A stretch of DNA of 64,000 nucleotides, taken from the NCBI GenBank assembly GCA_030704615.1, contig CM060734.1:7068001-7132000 (forward strand), written 5' to 3'. Position numbers and translations under genes: made by a program. Positions within the stretch are counted from its first letter, which is position 1. Every line of letters starts with the position of its first letter. This document shows, one piece after another, positions 1-11,379 of the stretch. The notes beneath the pieces were generated by a model, which ran no database searches, had not been told where the DNA came from, and saw only the letters and a list, made by a program, of their open reading frames with translations. Source of the DNA: Takakia lepidozioides. Its lineage: Eukaryota > Streptophyta > Takakiopsida > Takakiales > Takakiaceae.

Positions 1-721
1 CCATTACAGCCAATCACAGTCAGTCACAGCCCAACACAGCCTGACACAGCCCGTCATAGCTTCACACAGCCCAACGCAGTTTTGCATAGTTGTCACAGTA
101 CAGGGGGAACGGTTAACATGGACAGGGAACGACTGTGTGGGAACGACATCTGCAGAGGGAATATGATACTTCAGGGGTGACGGTTAGTGAGCAAGGCGGT
201 TAGAACAACTTGTAGGTAGATAAAACGAAGAGCGGGGACTTCTTCGGGGATCACTTCTTAGACATCAGGGGGGGCACGATCTTGGAGCACAGGGATGACG
301 ATTACACAGAAGAGGAGATGATGACTTGATGAAGGTTTATTACATGCAAGCTGTAGAGATATACTGTAGGGTAGACTAGGGACACTATGGCTTCAGCCTC
401 ATACTTGATAGATCTTAATCTGATACACATTTCATACTCACACTGTGTAGAAAGATCTGAGTGAAGCTGTGGAATGAATGGATGAGTGATTGGAACCTGG
501 TAGTTTGCTGAAACAATCTAATGCTTGAATATAAACAATAAGGTAATTAGCTGCCATGAAGGCAAGAAAGAATACAAACAGGAATCACTCCCATGATACA
601 CTAGTTGTAGGTCATGACTGATTGTTCTGAGCGGGCTGAGTGCTTGGAGATATCCAACTCTTCTATCTTGGAGTTCCCACCTCGGATAGTGAAGGGATGG
701 GTGAGTAAAAGCCGTTCGACA
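1..721 (+). mobile_element. 5' LTR of Tat-like gypsy family G1 (left end cut by window)
   Basis: This stretch matches 57490-58170 almost base for base, starting in the CACAGCC-type repeat and running through the same 650 bases to a shared end in GTTCGACA. The other copy lies downstream of a gag-pol element, so this is a long terminal repeat. Here it is followed by a primer-binding-type sequence at 722, so it is the upstream LTR of another copy. The left end lies outside the window. Small ORFs inside it are noise. Confidence 0.8.
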
Positions 722-745
722 TTTGGCGACCATACTGGGGAACTG
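722..745 (+). other. Primer binding site of G1 element
   Basis: Directly after the LTR end comes TTTGGCGACCATACTGGGG. It resembles the TTTGGCGACTCC...CTGGGGA sequence found just inside the 5' LTR of plant Tat/Ogre-type gypsy elements, where reverse transcription is primed by a tRNA. The position at the LTR edge is seen directly; the tRNA identity is not resolved. Confidence 0.6.
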
Positions 746-1190
746 GGTCATGAACAGCCAGATGTGACAGGCATCTGGTGGGATCACGGTGGTTGGAGAA
801 TTAAAGAATTTGATGTGAATTAAATTCCGTGTGAAACTGAGAAGGAAAGATTGTCCAATCGATTCTTTCAGAGGTTCTTGGAATTGCCATACGGTTGTAA
901 AGAAAACATTCTTAAATGATGCTGACCCTGAGTGGGGTCTGGAGAAAGGAGTGATAAAGATTTATCAGGTGGCCTGTAGAGGAAGAGCACGTTGGTTACC
1001 AACACTGGTTTATGTGATAGCATTGCTATCCATTAAGCGAGTAGAGTTTGAAGGCTGGGAGGACATGTAGTATCCTTGGAAACCGAAAGGTGTCTACTGA
1101 TTCAATGACTGGTGCCGAACTCTGGAAAGCAAGAAAAGGAATGGTGGTAGATGTTAACATCTAGATATAGACAATGTAAGCAACCATCTG
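746..1190 (+). mobile_element. Leader fragment of a G1 element
   Basis: About 450 bases follow the primer binding site with no long ORF. This is where the untranslated leader of the G1 element should lie. Similarity to the leader before gag at 46.55-46.75 kb is at best weak. It stops near the 3' end of the minus-strand ParB-methyltransferase gene, so gag and pol of this copy are missing. Confidence 0.4.
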
Positions 1191-1245
1191 TCAAACGGGA
1201 ATGACACAAGTAAATGCAACATATTTTGCACGACTATAGCCGAAC

Positions 1246-4200
1246 TTACTCACACTCAAAATCGGAGTCCACGTCGAGATCCTCCTCGGGCTCCTCCAAA
1301 AGTCCCTGTGTGGATGGGGCAGAAGTAGTGCCGGACTCAAGCTGACAAAGCTCGCTTGAGAAGAGCTCCGTATCAGCCTCCATGCCAAAGAAGTGCCTTC
1401 CGGCACTCTTGCAAGCATGAAAAGATGCTCCTGCAAATCCAAGACGAACGAGAAATTAAAACAGGGCTTCCCTAAGGTCACTGCCCATATGTCAAACACA
1501 ATGTGAAGGGCCCCACCTGTGCCCATAGACAACTCAACCACTTGTCCACCATGACGGCTGCATGTCTCCAAAAAGTCTACATGAAAGCTGGAGATTTCTC
1601 CCGTGCACCTCTCCAAGGGACACCAATCGACCTTTTCATAGTTCGACCCGAGTCAACGTAATTGAAGATAACATCATCCTCCACAGGCTCGCAGGTGGGG
1701 TCAATGTGAGCTGCAAGGTCCCTCAACTGGAACTCAGCAACAGTGTCCTTCCGCCTCACCAGGCACAAAGCTTCGAACACTCGAGTCTGTCAATAATCAC
1801 GAAGAGAGCATGAGGCAAAAGACACAACCTACCTTTTGATTTACTGAAAAACCATGAAACTTTAATTGAAATGAACCAACTCACTTTCTGCCCCGGGAAC
1901 TCGCCCTTCGTAAGAGGTAGAGTATTGATGCATGTCCAAGTTTTGATGACACGAAACCCGGAAGCTTTCATGTAGCTGAAAAGAGTTCTTCGTGCCGACG
2001 TGTCCTTTGACTGCATGAGAAGAAGAGCCCCCGAGTTAGAAAGGAATTTGTTGCTGAATGAGAAAGCCCACTGCCAGTAACGAGAATCCGATTTGTTCCA
2101 AGTCGGGGTCGAATTGGAAGGGAACACATCAGGGACAGGAAAACCGTCAGGAATGTCCAGCACCACAAGGTCAGTCGCGTATGCTTGCTGAACTCCATTC
2201 ACCCAATCCGGACTTTTTGTGACCTTCAGCAAAAAAATAGGAGACAGTGTAAGAAGCCAAATCCAAATCCAGCACGAGATCAACACCCTGGACAAGTCAG
2301 AACAAGTGGCCAAACAACCCTGGAGGGATGTTCTCTCGCCTCGAAAGGCTGCTCCCTCAACTTTGATGTTCTCCTATCCCTCCTAGTTGGAGAAGGCTGT
2401 CTTTGAGGGACCTCTGACGGTCCCTGTCCTTGAGGAGCTGCACTTTTCCCCTTCCCCTTTGGATCCCCGACAATCTTCCCCTTTCGTTTTGGAGTAGCAG
2501 ATTTCTCGGGCTCTTTTGCAGCCAGAGCAGAAATGATTCTATCCTGAATGTCTTTGTCAGCCAGTGGGGCAATTGCTGCGGCGTTGTGGTTCAGGTTTCT
2601 CAGAACAACTTCATCGAATGGTGTGTCTTGTTTTGGCAGGTCGAGGTACCACCCACAGTCTCTGAAGTGCGCCTTGCTCCAGTCTCTGGCAATACCAGCC
2701 GTATACATTGTCTTGTCATTGGAGGGGTCAGCCCATGAGTAGATGAAGTCTGGGTCATCGCTAAGGTACTTTCCCGGTATGAGGACATGATACATGTACC
2801 TGAATCACACACACAAAATCCAGGCAGTCATTCGATCTGAAAATGAAACAGATCACACATCAGGAAAAGGGTATTGAAATGCAGGAAAGCAACACGCAAA
2901 AATCACCTTTGCAGTCCCGAATCAACCTTGCGTTGACACAATGTTGAATCGAGCATAAATGGGAAACACAAAATGCGGAGAACTGTTCTTTGACAAGGGC
3001 AATTCAACATTGCTTCAACGCAAGGTTGTTTTCATTTACAGTGGAAATGGAAAACAGTGCTTGAAAACATCCTTTCGAATATCTACTGGTACGGATATTC
3101 AACATTGCGTTGGCGCAATGTTGATTTCCTCTGTTGAAACACATGTCCATGGTATCTGACAACCACAACTTTCCTACAATTGTATGGAAATCGGGGTATT
3201 GTTGCGGGACATTTCTAGCAATCCATACCACCAAACAATGTTGCGTCAACGCAAGTCTATTTGATGGTACAGAATAAGCTCTAAATAGCATTTCAAACAG
3301 ACTCCAAACAGACTTTATGTTCATCTTGGCAGCATTGAAACTGGAAATGACAGCAAATTATAGCCCAAAAACCCAGGTAGACCTACATAGCCTGGCCCTT
3401 CATCAACCTTGCGTTGACGCAAGGCTGATTTTCCTGTCAGTTTTTCACCTTTCACATGGAGAAAAATGGCATTATGGGAGACCCCACCTATAGGAAATTG
3501 AAACCAAAACAACGGGATACAAGCTTGCGTTAACGCAATGTTGCTCGATTGCACATCCAAAGCCCTCAGAGCTCCCTCATAACCTGCAAATTTGAGCTGC
3601 TATATAGAAAGTACAACACAAGAATGCAGAAACATGCCCTTCAAGTACCAAATTTGTTTCAAGGAGATCACACCTGTACAACACTCGTTTCATTGCTTGC
3701 TTGCTGTTGTACTGGTTTTTGAATTCGTACGACCTGGAGATTCCTTTGTCTTTCTCAAACTCCTTGAAGAAGCAGTTGTTCCAGATAGCGAGCTTCCATC
3801 TCCTGATGTAGGCCTCCAGTGTGATCTGGGGGCAAGCCATCTGGATATTGTAGTCTGCCATGGACTCCCCAATTGCAGCGACTGCACGTTTTTCTAACTG
3901 CAACAAGAAAGCTCATAAGAATTCGCGAGACATTACGGAGCAACACTACTTTCTGAAAATGGTTTTGTGGAAACCATACCAGGCTCCAGAATGTGGCTTT
4001 GTGTAGCCACTGGTCGAATGTGTGGTCGCTAACAACTTTTATTGCTTGTGTCTTCGAGTCCCTCTCAGGAGTTGGGAACATGTTGGTGTCTCTCACAAGT
4101 GGATCCGAATTCCAGATCTCCAACCACCTGATTTTGGTTGCATTGTCCACCATTGAAATGGAAAGGCGATGTAGTTTCTCTTGAGTCATTTCTGGCTTAG

Positions 4201-6466
4201 AGCCATACTTGTCATAATGTGCTTTCACCTGCTCCAGAAATTCCGTGCCAAGACCTGGATCTGCTATCCGGATTTGTTTGTCGAATGCACTAATGAGGTT
4301 CTTCCTTTGATTGTTCATCTCGAATTTCATCATGTCCTCAAGCCCAGTTGCAGACCTCTGCTCTTCTGTGTGGGAATCATAGTACTCAGCTTTCGCCTTC
4401 AAACCAGTTTATGCTATTTCTTGCTGCATTCATAACAGGTAAAAGAATCAAACACTGGCGTTTCTTGACAAAATCTGCAGTAACAACAAGCAAACAAGTG
4501 TCAAGAAGCTTACAGTGTACATGTAGTCAAGAAAAGCCTCTCTTGTCAAGCTGTACCATGTGCTTGTCTTCTTCTCAGCACACCTCTTCATCTGCTGAGG
4601 ACTGAGCACGTTCGTGAATGAGTCCAATGGCATCAGCCCTATCTTCTGGATGCGGAATAGAGTGTGGCAGAGATTGGTCGTCACATGAGAGGTTTCATTG
4701 GACCTGGAAAAACCTTCAACTCATAAGTGGATTCCAAATTGTGGGAACTCGGAACAGACACAATGTTGGCAACTTACTTGTTTATGTCGTGCATGGCTGT
4801 AAGGAGCTCCGTGACACGTCCTTTGTGGTCGAGAACCATGGAAACCACGCTCCAGTGCCATTCGATGTCGTCCGTGTGCATGCTTGAAATGTAATCCATC
4901 CAGGTAAGCAGTCTGTGGTTCCCATCCCAGACAAAAAACATCTTTCCCATGAATGCTTTTGTGGAGGCCTTTTTGGACAGCTTAAACTCGAACTCCCTGT
5001 TTACATCCCGCCAGCATGCATCCCAACTTTGCTCAATGTCCTCCGTTACAAGACACTCCTCTCCTTTCGTGTTCATAGTGGATACGTAGAACACTACAGA
5101 TCCCTTGACATAGCCGTGAACAAAGTCGTTCTTCAACTTTGTGATGTCATTCCTCAATGCTGGTCGAACAGCGGGCATGGAGATCATCCTGCAAAGCGGA
5201 ATGACCAGGTTTCCGCCGGGAACCTCCATCGACAGAATCACCTTCGACGAGTTCACTTTTTGCCCACCCATAATCTCCTCGGCCTTGTCTTCATAGTGGC
5301 CCTCCAATGACTCTTCCTCAAAATCACCTTCTGACACTGCCGAATCTTCCCCGATGGATTTCCTTTTTCTTTTCCTCTGCAAAGAATGAATATCCTGTGA
5401 GTGACAGATTGAGCTCCCATGGATCAACCTTGCGTTGACGCAAGGTTGACTGATGGGGATGTAGCTTAGTCTGAAAGGCATCCCGGAATTTCTTTTGAAC
5501 CCAATATATGCTTTGCGTTGACGCAGGGTTCTTCTGGGAGCTTCAAATAATCAACTTTCCCTACCTTGCAGTTCATTGTACGAGAATTCGGCCTCTTGGA
5601 GTGAACAAAAGAGGCATCAAAATCAGCCTGGCGTCAACGCAAGGTTGATTCGAGTGCTGCATCTGCTTCGATTCACCTAAACCCTAAACATACACTCTGG
5701 AGGTCGGCATCAACCTTGCGTTGACGCAAGGTTGATTAGGAGCTCTTGATTTGGTGTTCAGCAAACAAAATATCTACTGGAAAAGTAGATTGCATTCTCT
5801 GCTTTCATCTTAGCAATTGATGATGCATCGGAAGCATTCATCTTCCCCAGCTCTGCATAGCTTGTTTGTAGTGTAGCTTCTTCACTATTTTCATGCCCAC
5901 ATCATATACTTAGGAGGTCGAAATCAACCTTGCGTCAACGCAAGGTTGAAGTCGACCTCTATGTTTAGCATGAAAAAGACAAAAACAGAAAAGGCAAAAG
6001 ACAGTTCATAGCCACCTCCGGTTTCTTCTTTGCACTTGATGATGCTCCTAAGGCATTCAACTTTTCCATGTGGTCTGGAGGTAGCATGCTTCCGAGGAGG
6101 GTCCTGGTGGTGCGAAATAAGGGCGGACGGCAGAGTTTCCGCGTCCATCTCTCCTCCCTGCTCTTTCGAGACCTGGTTCTCCACTCGCAGTGCTTCCTCC
6201 CGAGCCCAGCTCACTTCCTCGTCCTCCCCCCCTTCTATTGGAGGTTGCTCTTCGGTCGCCTCCGGGATCACTTCAAGACCTTCATCTCCAAACTGTGGTT
6301 GCAAAATCATGTTTTGCCCTTCGTTCTCATCTCCACCGGAGGTTTCTTCACCCATTCTAAGTTCCCGTCTCGCCTTCCTCATCCTCTCCTTAGCGCGTGC
6401 CCTTTGCTTCTTTGATGTGAAATAAAGTGTTCTTCGACGCTTGCTTCTCCCTCGGAGTGGGGTCAT
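1246..6466 (-). CDS. ParB-N-like plus beta-class amino-methyltransferase-like protein, nine exons, probably broken
   Basis: Exons (plus coordinates, 5' to 3'): about 6016/6062-6466, 4778-5376, 4514-4703, 3980-4423, 3674-3897, about 2319-2799, 1885-2223, 1517-1786 and 1246-1430. Most junctions have GT...AG ends and matching phase; the first intron and the 2224-2318 intron are less certain. The N-terminus is basic (SKRRRTLYF) then acidic. Exon 2 carries a ParB-N/sulfiredoxin-like domain, exons 3-5 are helical and unrecognised, and exons 7-9 carry methyltransferase motifs in the beta-class order: VVLDIPDG (motif IV position), then GGQVVELSMGTG (motif I), then AGRHFFGMEADTELF (motif II/III). Bacterial and phage proteins fuse ParB-N to N6/N4 DNA methylases, so a derived modification enzyme is the best guess. 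Damage: an in-frame TAA at 4409-4411 and a 1-base frameshift near 1641-1655. The DPPY motif reads DIPD, so activity is doubtful. Confidence 0.65.
2922..5949. repeat. Dispersed TCAACCTTGCGT-arm palindromes in introns
   Basis: At least eleven copies of a 20-26 base palindrome lie at about 2922, 3004, 3099, 3236, 3403, 3523, 5424, 5512, 5624, 5710 and 5924. The best copies have perfect 12-base arms (TCAACCTTGCGT and its complement) around a central TG or CA. All fall in introns of the ParB-methyltransferase gene, never in its exons. Degenerate copies often change both arms together (CCTTGCG to CATTGCG with matching change), which keeps the hairpin. Confidence 0.8.
4800..5202 (-). other. ParB-N/sulfiredoxin-like domain (exon 2 of the gene above)
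   Basis: The exon shows the ParB-N layout: a first strand IPLCRMISMPAVRPAL with the conserved arginine, a helix DITKLKNDF, a strand GSVVFYVS, then KMFFVWDGNHRLLTWMDYI, which matches the VIDGHHRLEAA signature, and a closing strand. The same segment recurs in the gene copies at 30.45-30.88 kb and, in part, at 46.34-46.53 kb, which shows selection on these positions in the family. An insert of about 40 residues lies between the VSTMN strand and the DGNHR motif. Function inferred only by fold pattern: nucleotide-dependent clamp or nuclease activity in ParB proteins. Confidence 0.6.
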
Positions 6467-7139
6467 CGTCTCTGCAGAATCCAGGGTTGCAAGGACAATA
6501 AGGAAAAGAAGGAGGGGAGGGTCACCGCAAGGCCTTCAACGCCAAGATGATCGCTCGGAACAACCTGTTCGCCACATGCTCATTCCACATGCATGGCGAA
6601 CACGTGCCCATCTAACCATTATGAATATCTGCGGAAATCATTAGTTCCTCTTCCATCCAAAATTCGTTCGGGTATAAACTCCTCTCATTCGAAAAAGTTC
6701 ATTATTGGGTAATATCTTTTGGGATGTTTCAAAGGAATGTCAAGTATGTACAGTTGTACAGCGGTGCAGGTGCCGTTAAAATTGAATGGAAATGGGCATC
6801 TCTTCTGGACTCTCTGACATGACAGCCAAATGGCGGCTCTGTCAGTCAACCTCTCAACCAATGCACTGTTGGGGCACCTGCGAAATAACAGTTGGATTCT
6901 TTCATTAGGGCTGACATTATGCACTCCGCAGTTGGGCACTCTGTCACCATCCGCTTGGTTCGCACGGGGACACATTTCTTTGATGTGCCAACCCGTGTTA
7001 GGAGATCTGCAAGCAGGACCGATACCTGCAATTGTGTGTAAGGACGTCTTCTATGCAGCCAAAAACTTCGCTCTAATACACTCTACATTCAGAAGCACCA
7101 TCGGACGGTGAACTCTGCGTTCAGAAGCAACATTGGTAG
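6467..7139. promoter_or_regulatory. Intergenic region between two divergent genes
   Basis: This 670-base gap separates the start of the minus-strand ParB-methyltransferase gene from the plus-strand SWIM transposase gene, so it must hold both promoters. A TATAAA lies at 6673-6678 on the plus strand, but it is over 450 bases from the first credible ATG, so its use is uncertain. A possible acceptor (TTCTGCAG) just upstream of 6466 means a non-coding first exon for the ParB gene cannot be excluded. Confidence 0.35.
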
Positions 7140-10100
7140 ATGGCCTCCCAGGCCATGGGCTCCCTTGACGCGGACTTCTTCAGTGAGGACCACCCTGTGC
7201 CATTTTCTTACAAGGTGGAAGATGATGGTTTTGCGGTGGTGCATGAACTCGTCCTCGCAATGCAATTTCGGTTGGAAAATGGAACTCTATTCCTTCAGAG
7301 GGAAGTGTACGATGCCAATGGAAAACTGCTCAAGTACGCGTTCCAGAAACCTTCGCATACTGCACCAACCACACAATGGAGAGTGCCTCCAGGCAGATAC
7401 AGGGTGCTTAGTGCTCCTCTGAGACCGTCTGTAGGATCGTTCGTAACTCCTGGCACGGCAGCATCAGTGGCCTAGGAGAAAACACCCATGGTTTTCAAGA
7501 AGGAGACGAGTACCGTTAACACTGTAGTTGAGCTTTCGGACTTCCTCCGATGACGCATGTGCACTACCGCCCGTGGATCAGCCATGTCCACATGAAGAAG
7601 CAGATGTGGAGGAGATCACCAATGTCATTCCTAAACTGAAAGCCATGGGTGGGATGGCAGGATTCAAGAGTGAGTTGAGGGGGATAGACTGGAGCACTTT
7701 CAATATTCAGAGGGTGGCATTCTTGCCGGAATCTTTTGATGGTAATACTGTTTTCGAGCTGCCTCCTCCTGGTCGCGTGGGGGCAATTTCCAGTCTCCTG
7801 GAACGAATGGACAAAAAGCACGATGGGCACCCTTGGTGCCGCACAAAAACCTCCAATATTCACAACAACGACAACCTCATATTCAGGCGAACAGTCTGTA
7901 ATGGGCACCTGAAATGCGAGAACATGAAATGCAGACACTTCGCATTGTCAGGTGTGCAAAACCAAAGCGAATGGGATGGTGTCAGTGAGAATCCATTCAA
8001 GCCTGGGGTGACACCACCATACAGTAACACTTTTGTGTGCAAGTTCTGTAGGGTACCACCTTGCTGCCTTGCTTTGTGTGGCGCCAGAATGTATTATGTG
8101 GTGCATCGATTCAAAACCCTGACTAGAGCCTGTGTCCATTTCGGTTTTCACAACCACCCTGTGTCCAAGGGGGATTATAGGGAGAGCGTTGACACAGTCT
8201 CGCGTCTGATAAGGCAAGAGTTGGATACCAATCCAACTGGAACCACATCTGCAATTGCCATAGGGGCGAGCAAGTCCTTTCTGGAAAGCCGTATTCTGTG
8301 TGCATCAAATTCGGTTGGAGGAATACTGGAGGGACCAGCTTTGGACATTGTTATGGACCATTTCTCAACTTTGACTTCTCCAAACATTAGGAATCAGGTG
8401 AACGCTTTAAGAATGGGCTCTAGGAGCCGAGGTTATATGGACAATATTATGGATTTGAAGAAAAAGGAGCATGTACGACTACATCCAAGATAGCGTTTTC
8501 CCGGGACAAGGAGCCAGGAAAGTGTTCTTGTTCAAAATGTCCACAAAAGGTGAGGGCAGCGGGGTCAGCCTGGTTGAACGTATGCAGAAGGGTGGCGATC
8601 TTGGCAACTGCTTCCTTATGTTTGATCACGTCAAGAGGGTTAAAGACTGGACCACAATGGCATGTCATGTTTACGACCCTGTGTATCAGCGGGTCATGAC
8701 AATTGCAGTGTGTGACATGCAGTCAGAGGACACAGATTCACAGCAGCTCATGTGGGAAGCTCTCATTCGTGTTATGGCCTCCAATGGTCTCCCATCTCCC
8801 AATTTTGTTGGTTTTATGGCCGACAGTGCTCAAGCTAACTTCAACGCTATCCGCATTGTGTTCGGGACGGGAGATCCAAAAGTGCCAATGCCTGGAAGAG
8901 AACGTACGTGTCTTTTCCATTGGACACAATCCCTGGACAAACACACAAAGACATATATCAAGCCAGATATGCAGAGTATGCATCGTCAACTGTGCAAACA
9001 GTACAAAGACGCCAAAACTATGGGGGAAGCGAATACATTGTTCCAGACAATTCGTGTCTGGTGGTACTCATCTAGAGCGGCATCGAAGGACAGCATGAGG
9101 GCACTGGAAGACTGGTTCGCATTTTGGCACTTCCGTTACCGACAGTGGGGAGCGGCCATGACAACGGTGAGTGGTTTGCATTCACCTTTGTTTGGGTGCT
9201 TCGGATATATCTTTCAGGGTCCAATCCTAATATCGGCTTTGTGTTTTTTGCCTTGCAGCATATGTCCATTGAGGAGATGGCGGACATGCCTTCTTGCAAT
9301 CTAGCGGAGACAGTGCACAATGCGTGGTTGCAGCAATCCGGCAAAAAAGGAAGAGATTTGTATGCGGCGACGGCCGATGACCTTATTCGTGCTCTGCAGC
9401 AGCAAACCAAATACAGGTCATTCTTGAGGGGTGGCCTTGGTGGCAAAGGCCCGGACAGGAGCGAGTTGATGTTGCGGGCAGCTGGAAGATCAGGGGATCC
9501 CAGCAAAATAGCGCGGGCAGTGAGCTGTACATCATTAATATCCAGAGGGAAAGAACGCACTGCAGCTCCTACATTCACGGGTTTGTTTCTCCCTTACGGA
9601 CAAGGCGAAACAAAGAACCACAAGTTTTGGTTTTGCGCTGACGATTGTGGGAGATGTGTGCATGGGACAGTGAGGCCTTCCGTGGTGAGGAAGCCTATTC
9701 CACCAACCGTGTGGCCTGTGAAGATGGGCACAGGTCTCACTCACCGAGAGATCGCAATGCTGGAAGAGGCGGGTTTCTCCCTAGCCAGACATTCCATTGC
9801 ACGTGAAGGTGCTTCAAGTACAAGCGGTTCACAGGTACCTCCGCCTGATGCTCTCTTGTGGCCAACCAGACGGAATGGGAAGTTGGTTCGACGATTCCCT
9901 CCAACCGCAGAACACTACGGCAAAATTGAGTCCGCCAGAATGCTTGACGCTCGTGTTGCGGGTACAATGGAAGTGCCTGATCCAGGGTATGGTCGGGTGT
10001 TCACCATGATCTCATCCGCATCTACGCTGCAGGACAGGACGTACAACATCACTGTTTCCAATTTTCCCAATTGTACATGTCCTAATTTTGTTGGTATGCT

Positions 10101-10266
10101 TTCAAGTAGTTTGGGAAAGAGAGGGAAGTTCATACCGTGCAAACACCTTTACTTTGTCTTCTTGAGAAGGATGGTTTGTGATCCAAAGCGCGACTTCTTC
10201 ATTCACCAAGCCACTATGAGTTTCAACGAAGTCAACACACTTCTACAGCGGGATACAAGCCCATAA
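7140..10266 (+). pseudogene. SWIM zinc-finger MULE-like transposase, copy 1
   Basis: The reading runs from the ATG at 7140 through an N-terminal region, a cysteine/histidine-rich part (about 7800-8170, KKHDGHPWC then CKFCRVPPCC), a DDE-type core (about 8500-9100, with MTIAVCDMQSEDTDS, FMADSAQANF and CLFHWTQSL) and a C-terminal SWIM finger (CTCPNFVG ... PCKHLYFVF, the CxCxnCxH pattern) near 10070-10160. Reading frames meet at a clean intron, 9167-9258 (ACG|GTGAGT ... TTGCAG|CAT, phase 0). Breaks: a TAG near 7473, a frameshift near 7535 and another near 8475, judged against the copies at 37.7 and 14.6 kb. Expected role: cut-and-paste transposition or a domesticated derivative. No terminal inverted repeats were identified. 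Confidence 0.7.
9167..9258 (+). other. Spliceosomal intron, conserved between SWIM gene copies
   Basis: The intron begins GTGAGT and ends CCTTGCAG. Removing it joins two open frames in phase 0 after the WHFRYRQWG motif. The related gene at 37.7-41.1 kb has an 83-base intron (39759-39841) at the matching place after WHFRYRQFG. The shared position supports both gene models. Confidence 0.75.
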
Positions 10267-10536
10267 AAATCTGAGTTTTCCTTGACCTAAACTTGTAATG
10301 GAATGACTGTTCAAGTCCACTGTCTCTCAATGTATGTCGTCTAACATCTTGGCTATGCATGGGTGAATGCATTTGTCGCATTGGTTTGTCATTCTCTTTT
10401 CATTAGCAAACACAAGAAACTACCTTCAGATAGACAGATGATCAAATCAACCTCGTGTCAACACCAAGAGACACAAACCCTAGCTTGGCGTGGCTAAACC
10501 CCTTGGAGAAATGGCTAAACTGCCAGAGCGGCCATG
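10267..10536. other. Spacer, nothing recognised
   Basis: This is AT-rich flanking DNA after the SWIM gene stop. It holds one degenerate TCAACCTCGTGTCAACACC palindrome near 10448, related to the intron palindromes of the ParB gene. I see no ORF or RNA gene. Confidence 0.4.
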
Positions 10537-11270
10537 GATGGCGCTGTGACGGGCTGTCCCTGTGGCCTTGGGGGCTGTGACGGGCTGTGAGGGGTTGTGA
10601 CAGGCTGTGCCCGTGGCTTTTGGGGCTGTGAGGGGCTGTGACAAGCCGTGCCTGAGGCCTTTGGGGCTGTGATGGGCTGTGAGGGGCTGTGTCAGGCCGT
10701 GCCTGAGGCCTTTGGGGCAGTGAGGGGCTGCGAGGGGCTGTGACAGGCCGTACCTGAGGCCTTTGGGGCTGTGACGGGCTGTGAGGGGCTGTGTCAGGCC
10801 GTGCCTGAGGCCTTTGGGGCTGTGAGGGGCTGTGACAGGCTATGCCCAGTGGCCTGTGGGGCTGTGCGGGGCTGTGACAGGCTGTGCCCAGTGGCCTGTG
10901 GGGCTGTGATGGGCTGTGAGGGGCTGTGACAGGCTATGCCCGTGGCCTTTGGGGCTGTGACAAGCCGTGCCTGAGGCCTTTGGGGCTGTGATGGGCTGTG
11001 AGGGGCTGTGTCAGGCCGTGCCTGAGGCCTTTGGGGCTGTGAGGGGCTGTGGCGAGCTGTGACGGGCTGTGTGGGGCTGTGACAGGCTGTGCCCAGTGGC
11101 CTGTGGGGCTGTGACGGGCTGTGACAGGCTGTGGCAAGCTGTGATGGGCTGTGCCCTGTGGCCTGTGGGGCTGTGACGGGCTATGAGGGGCTGTGACAGG
11201 CTGTGCCCAGTGGCCTGTGGGACTGTGACGGCTGTGACCAGTGAGCTGTGTGGGCCTGTGCTGGTCTGTG
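10537..11270. repeat. GGGCTGTGAC-type minisatellite
   Basis: About 730 bases consist of 10-base units such as GGGCTGTGAC and GGGCTGTGAG, arranged in longer units that include CCGTGCCTGAGGCCTTTG. The reverse complement (GTCACAGCCC) is the unit found inside the G1 LTRs at 1-90 and 57321-57560 and in the G1 spacer at 52.85-53.0 kb. Minus-strand ORFs across it are products of the repeat and not genes. Confidence 0.85.
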
Positions 11271-11379
11271 GTGGCCCGTGTTGACCTGTGGATGGCCTGT
11301 GCTGACTCGTGGAGGCACTACTGGACTGCCTAAGGACTGGCATGTGGTCTTGAAGGCCAAATTTTGAACTCGTGGAGGG

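Noticed and set aside
1246-6466. Bacterial or phage contamination explaining the ParB-methyltransferase
   Set aside because: The coding segments are separated by GT...AG introns with matching phase, and related copies adjoin eukaryotic retrotransposons.
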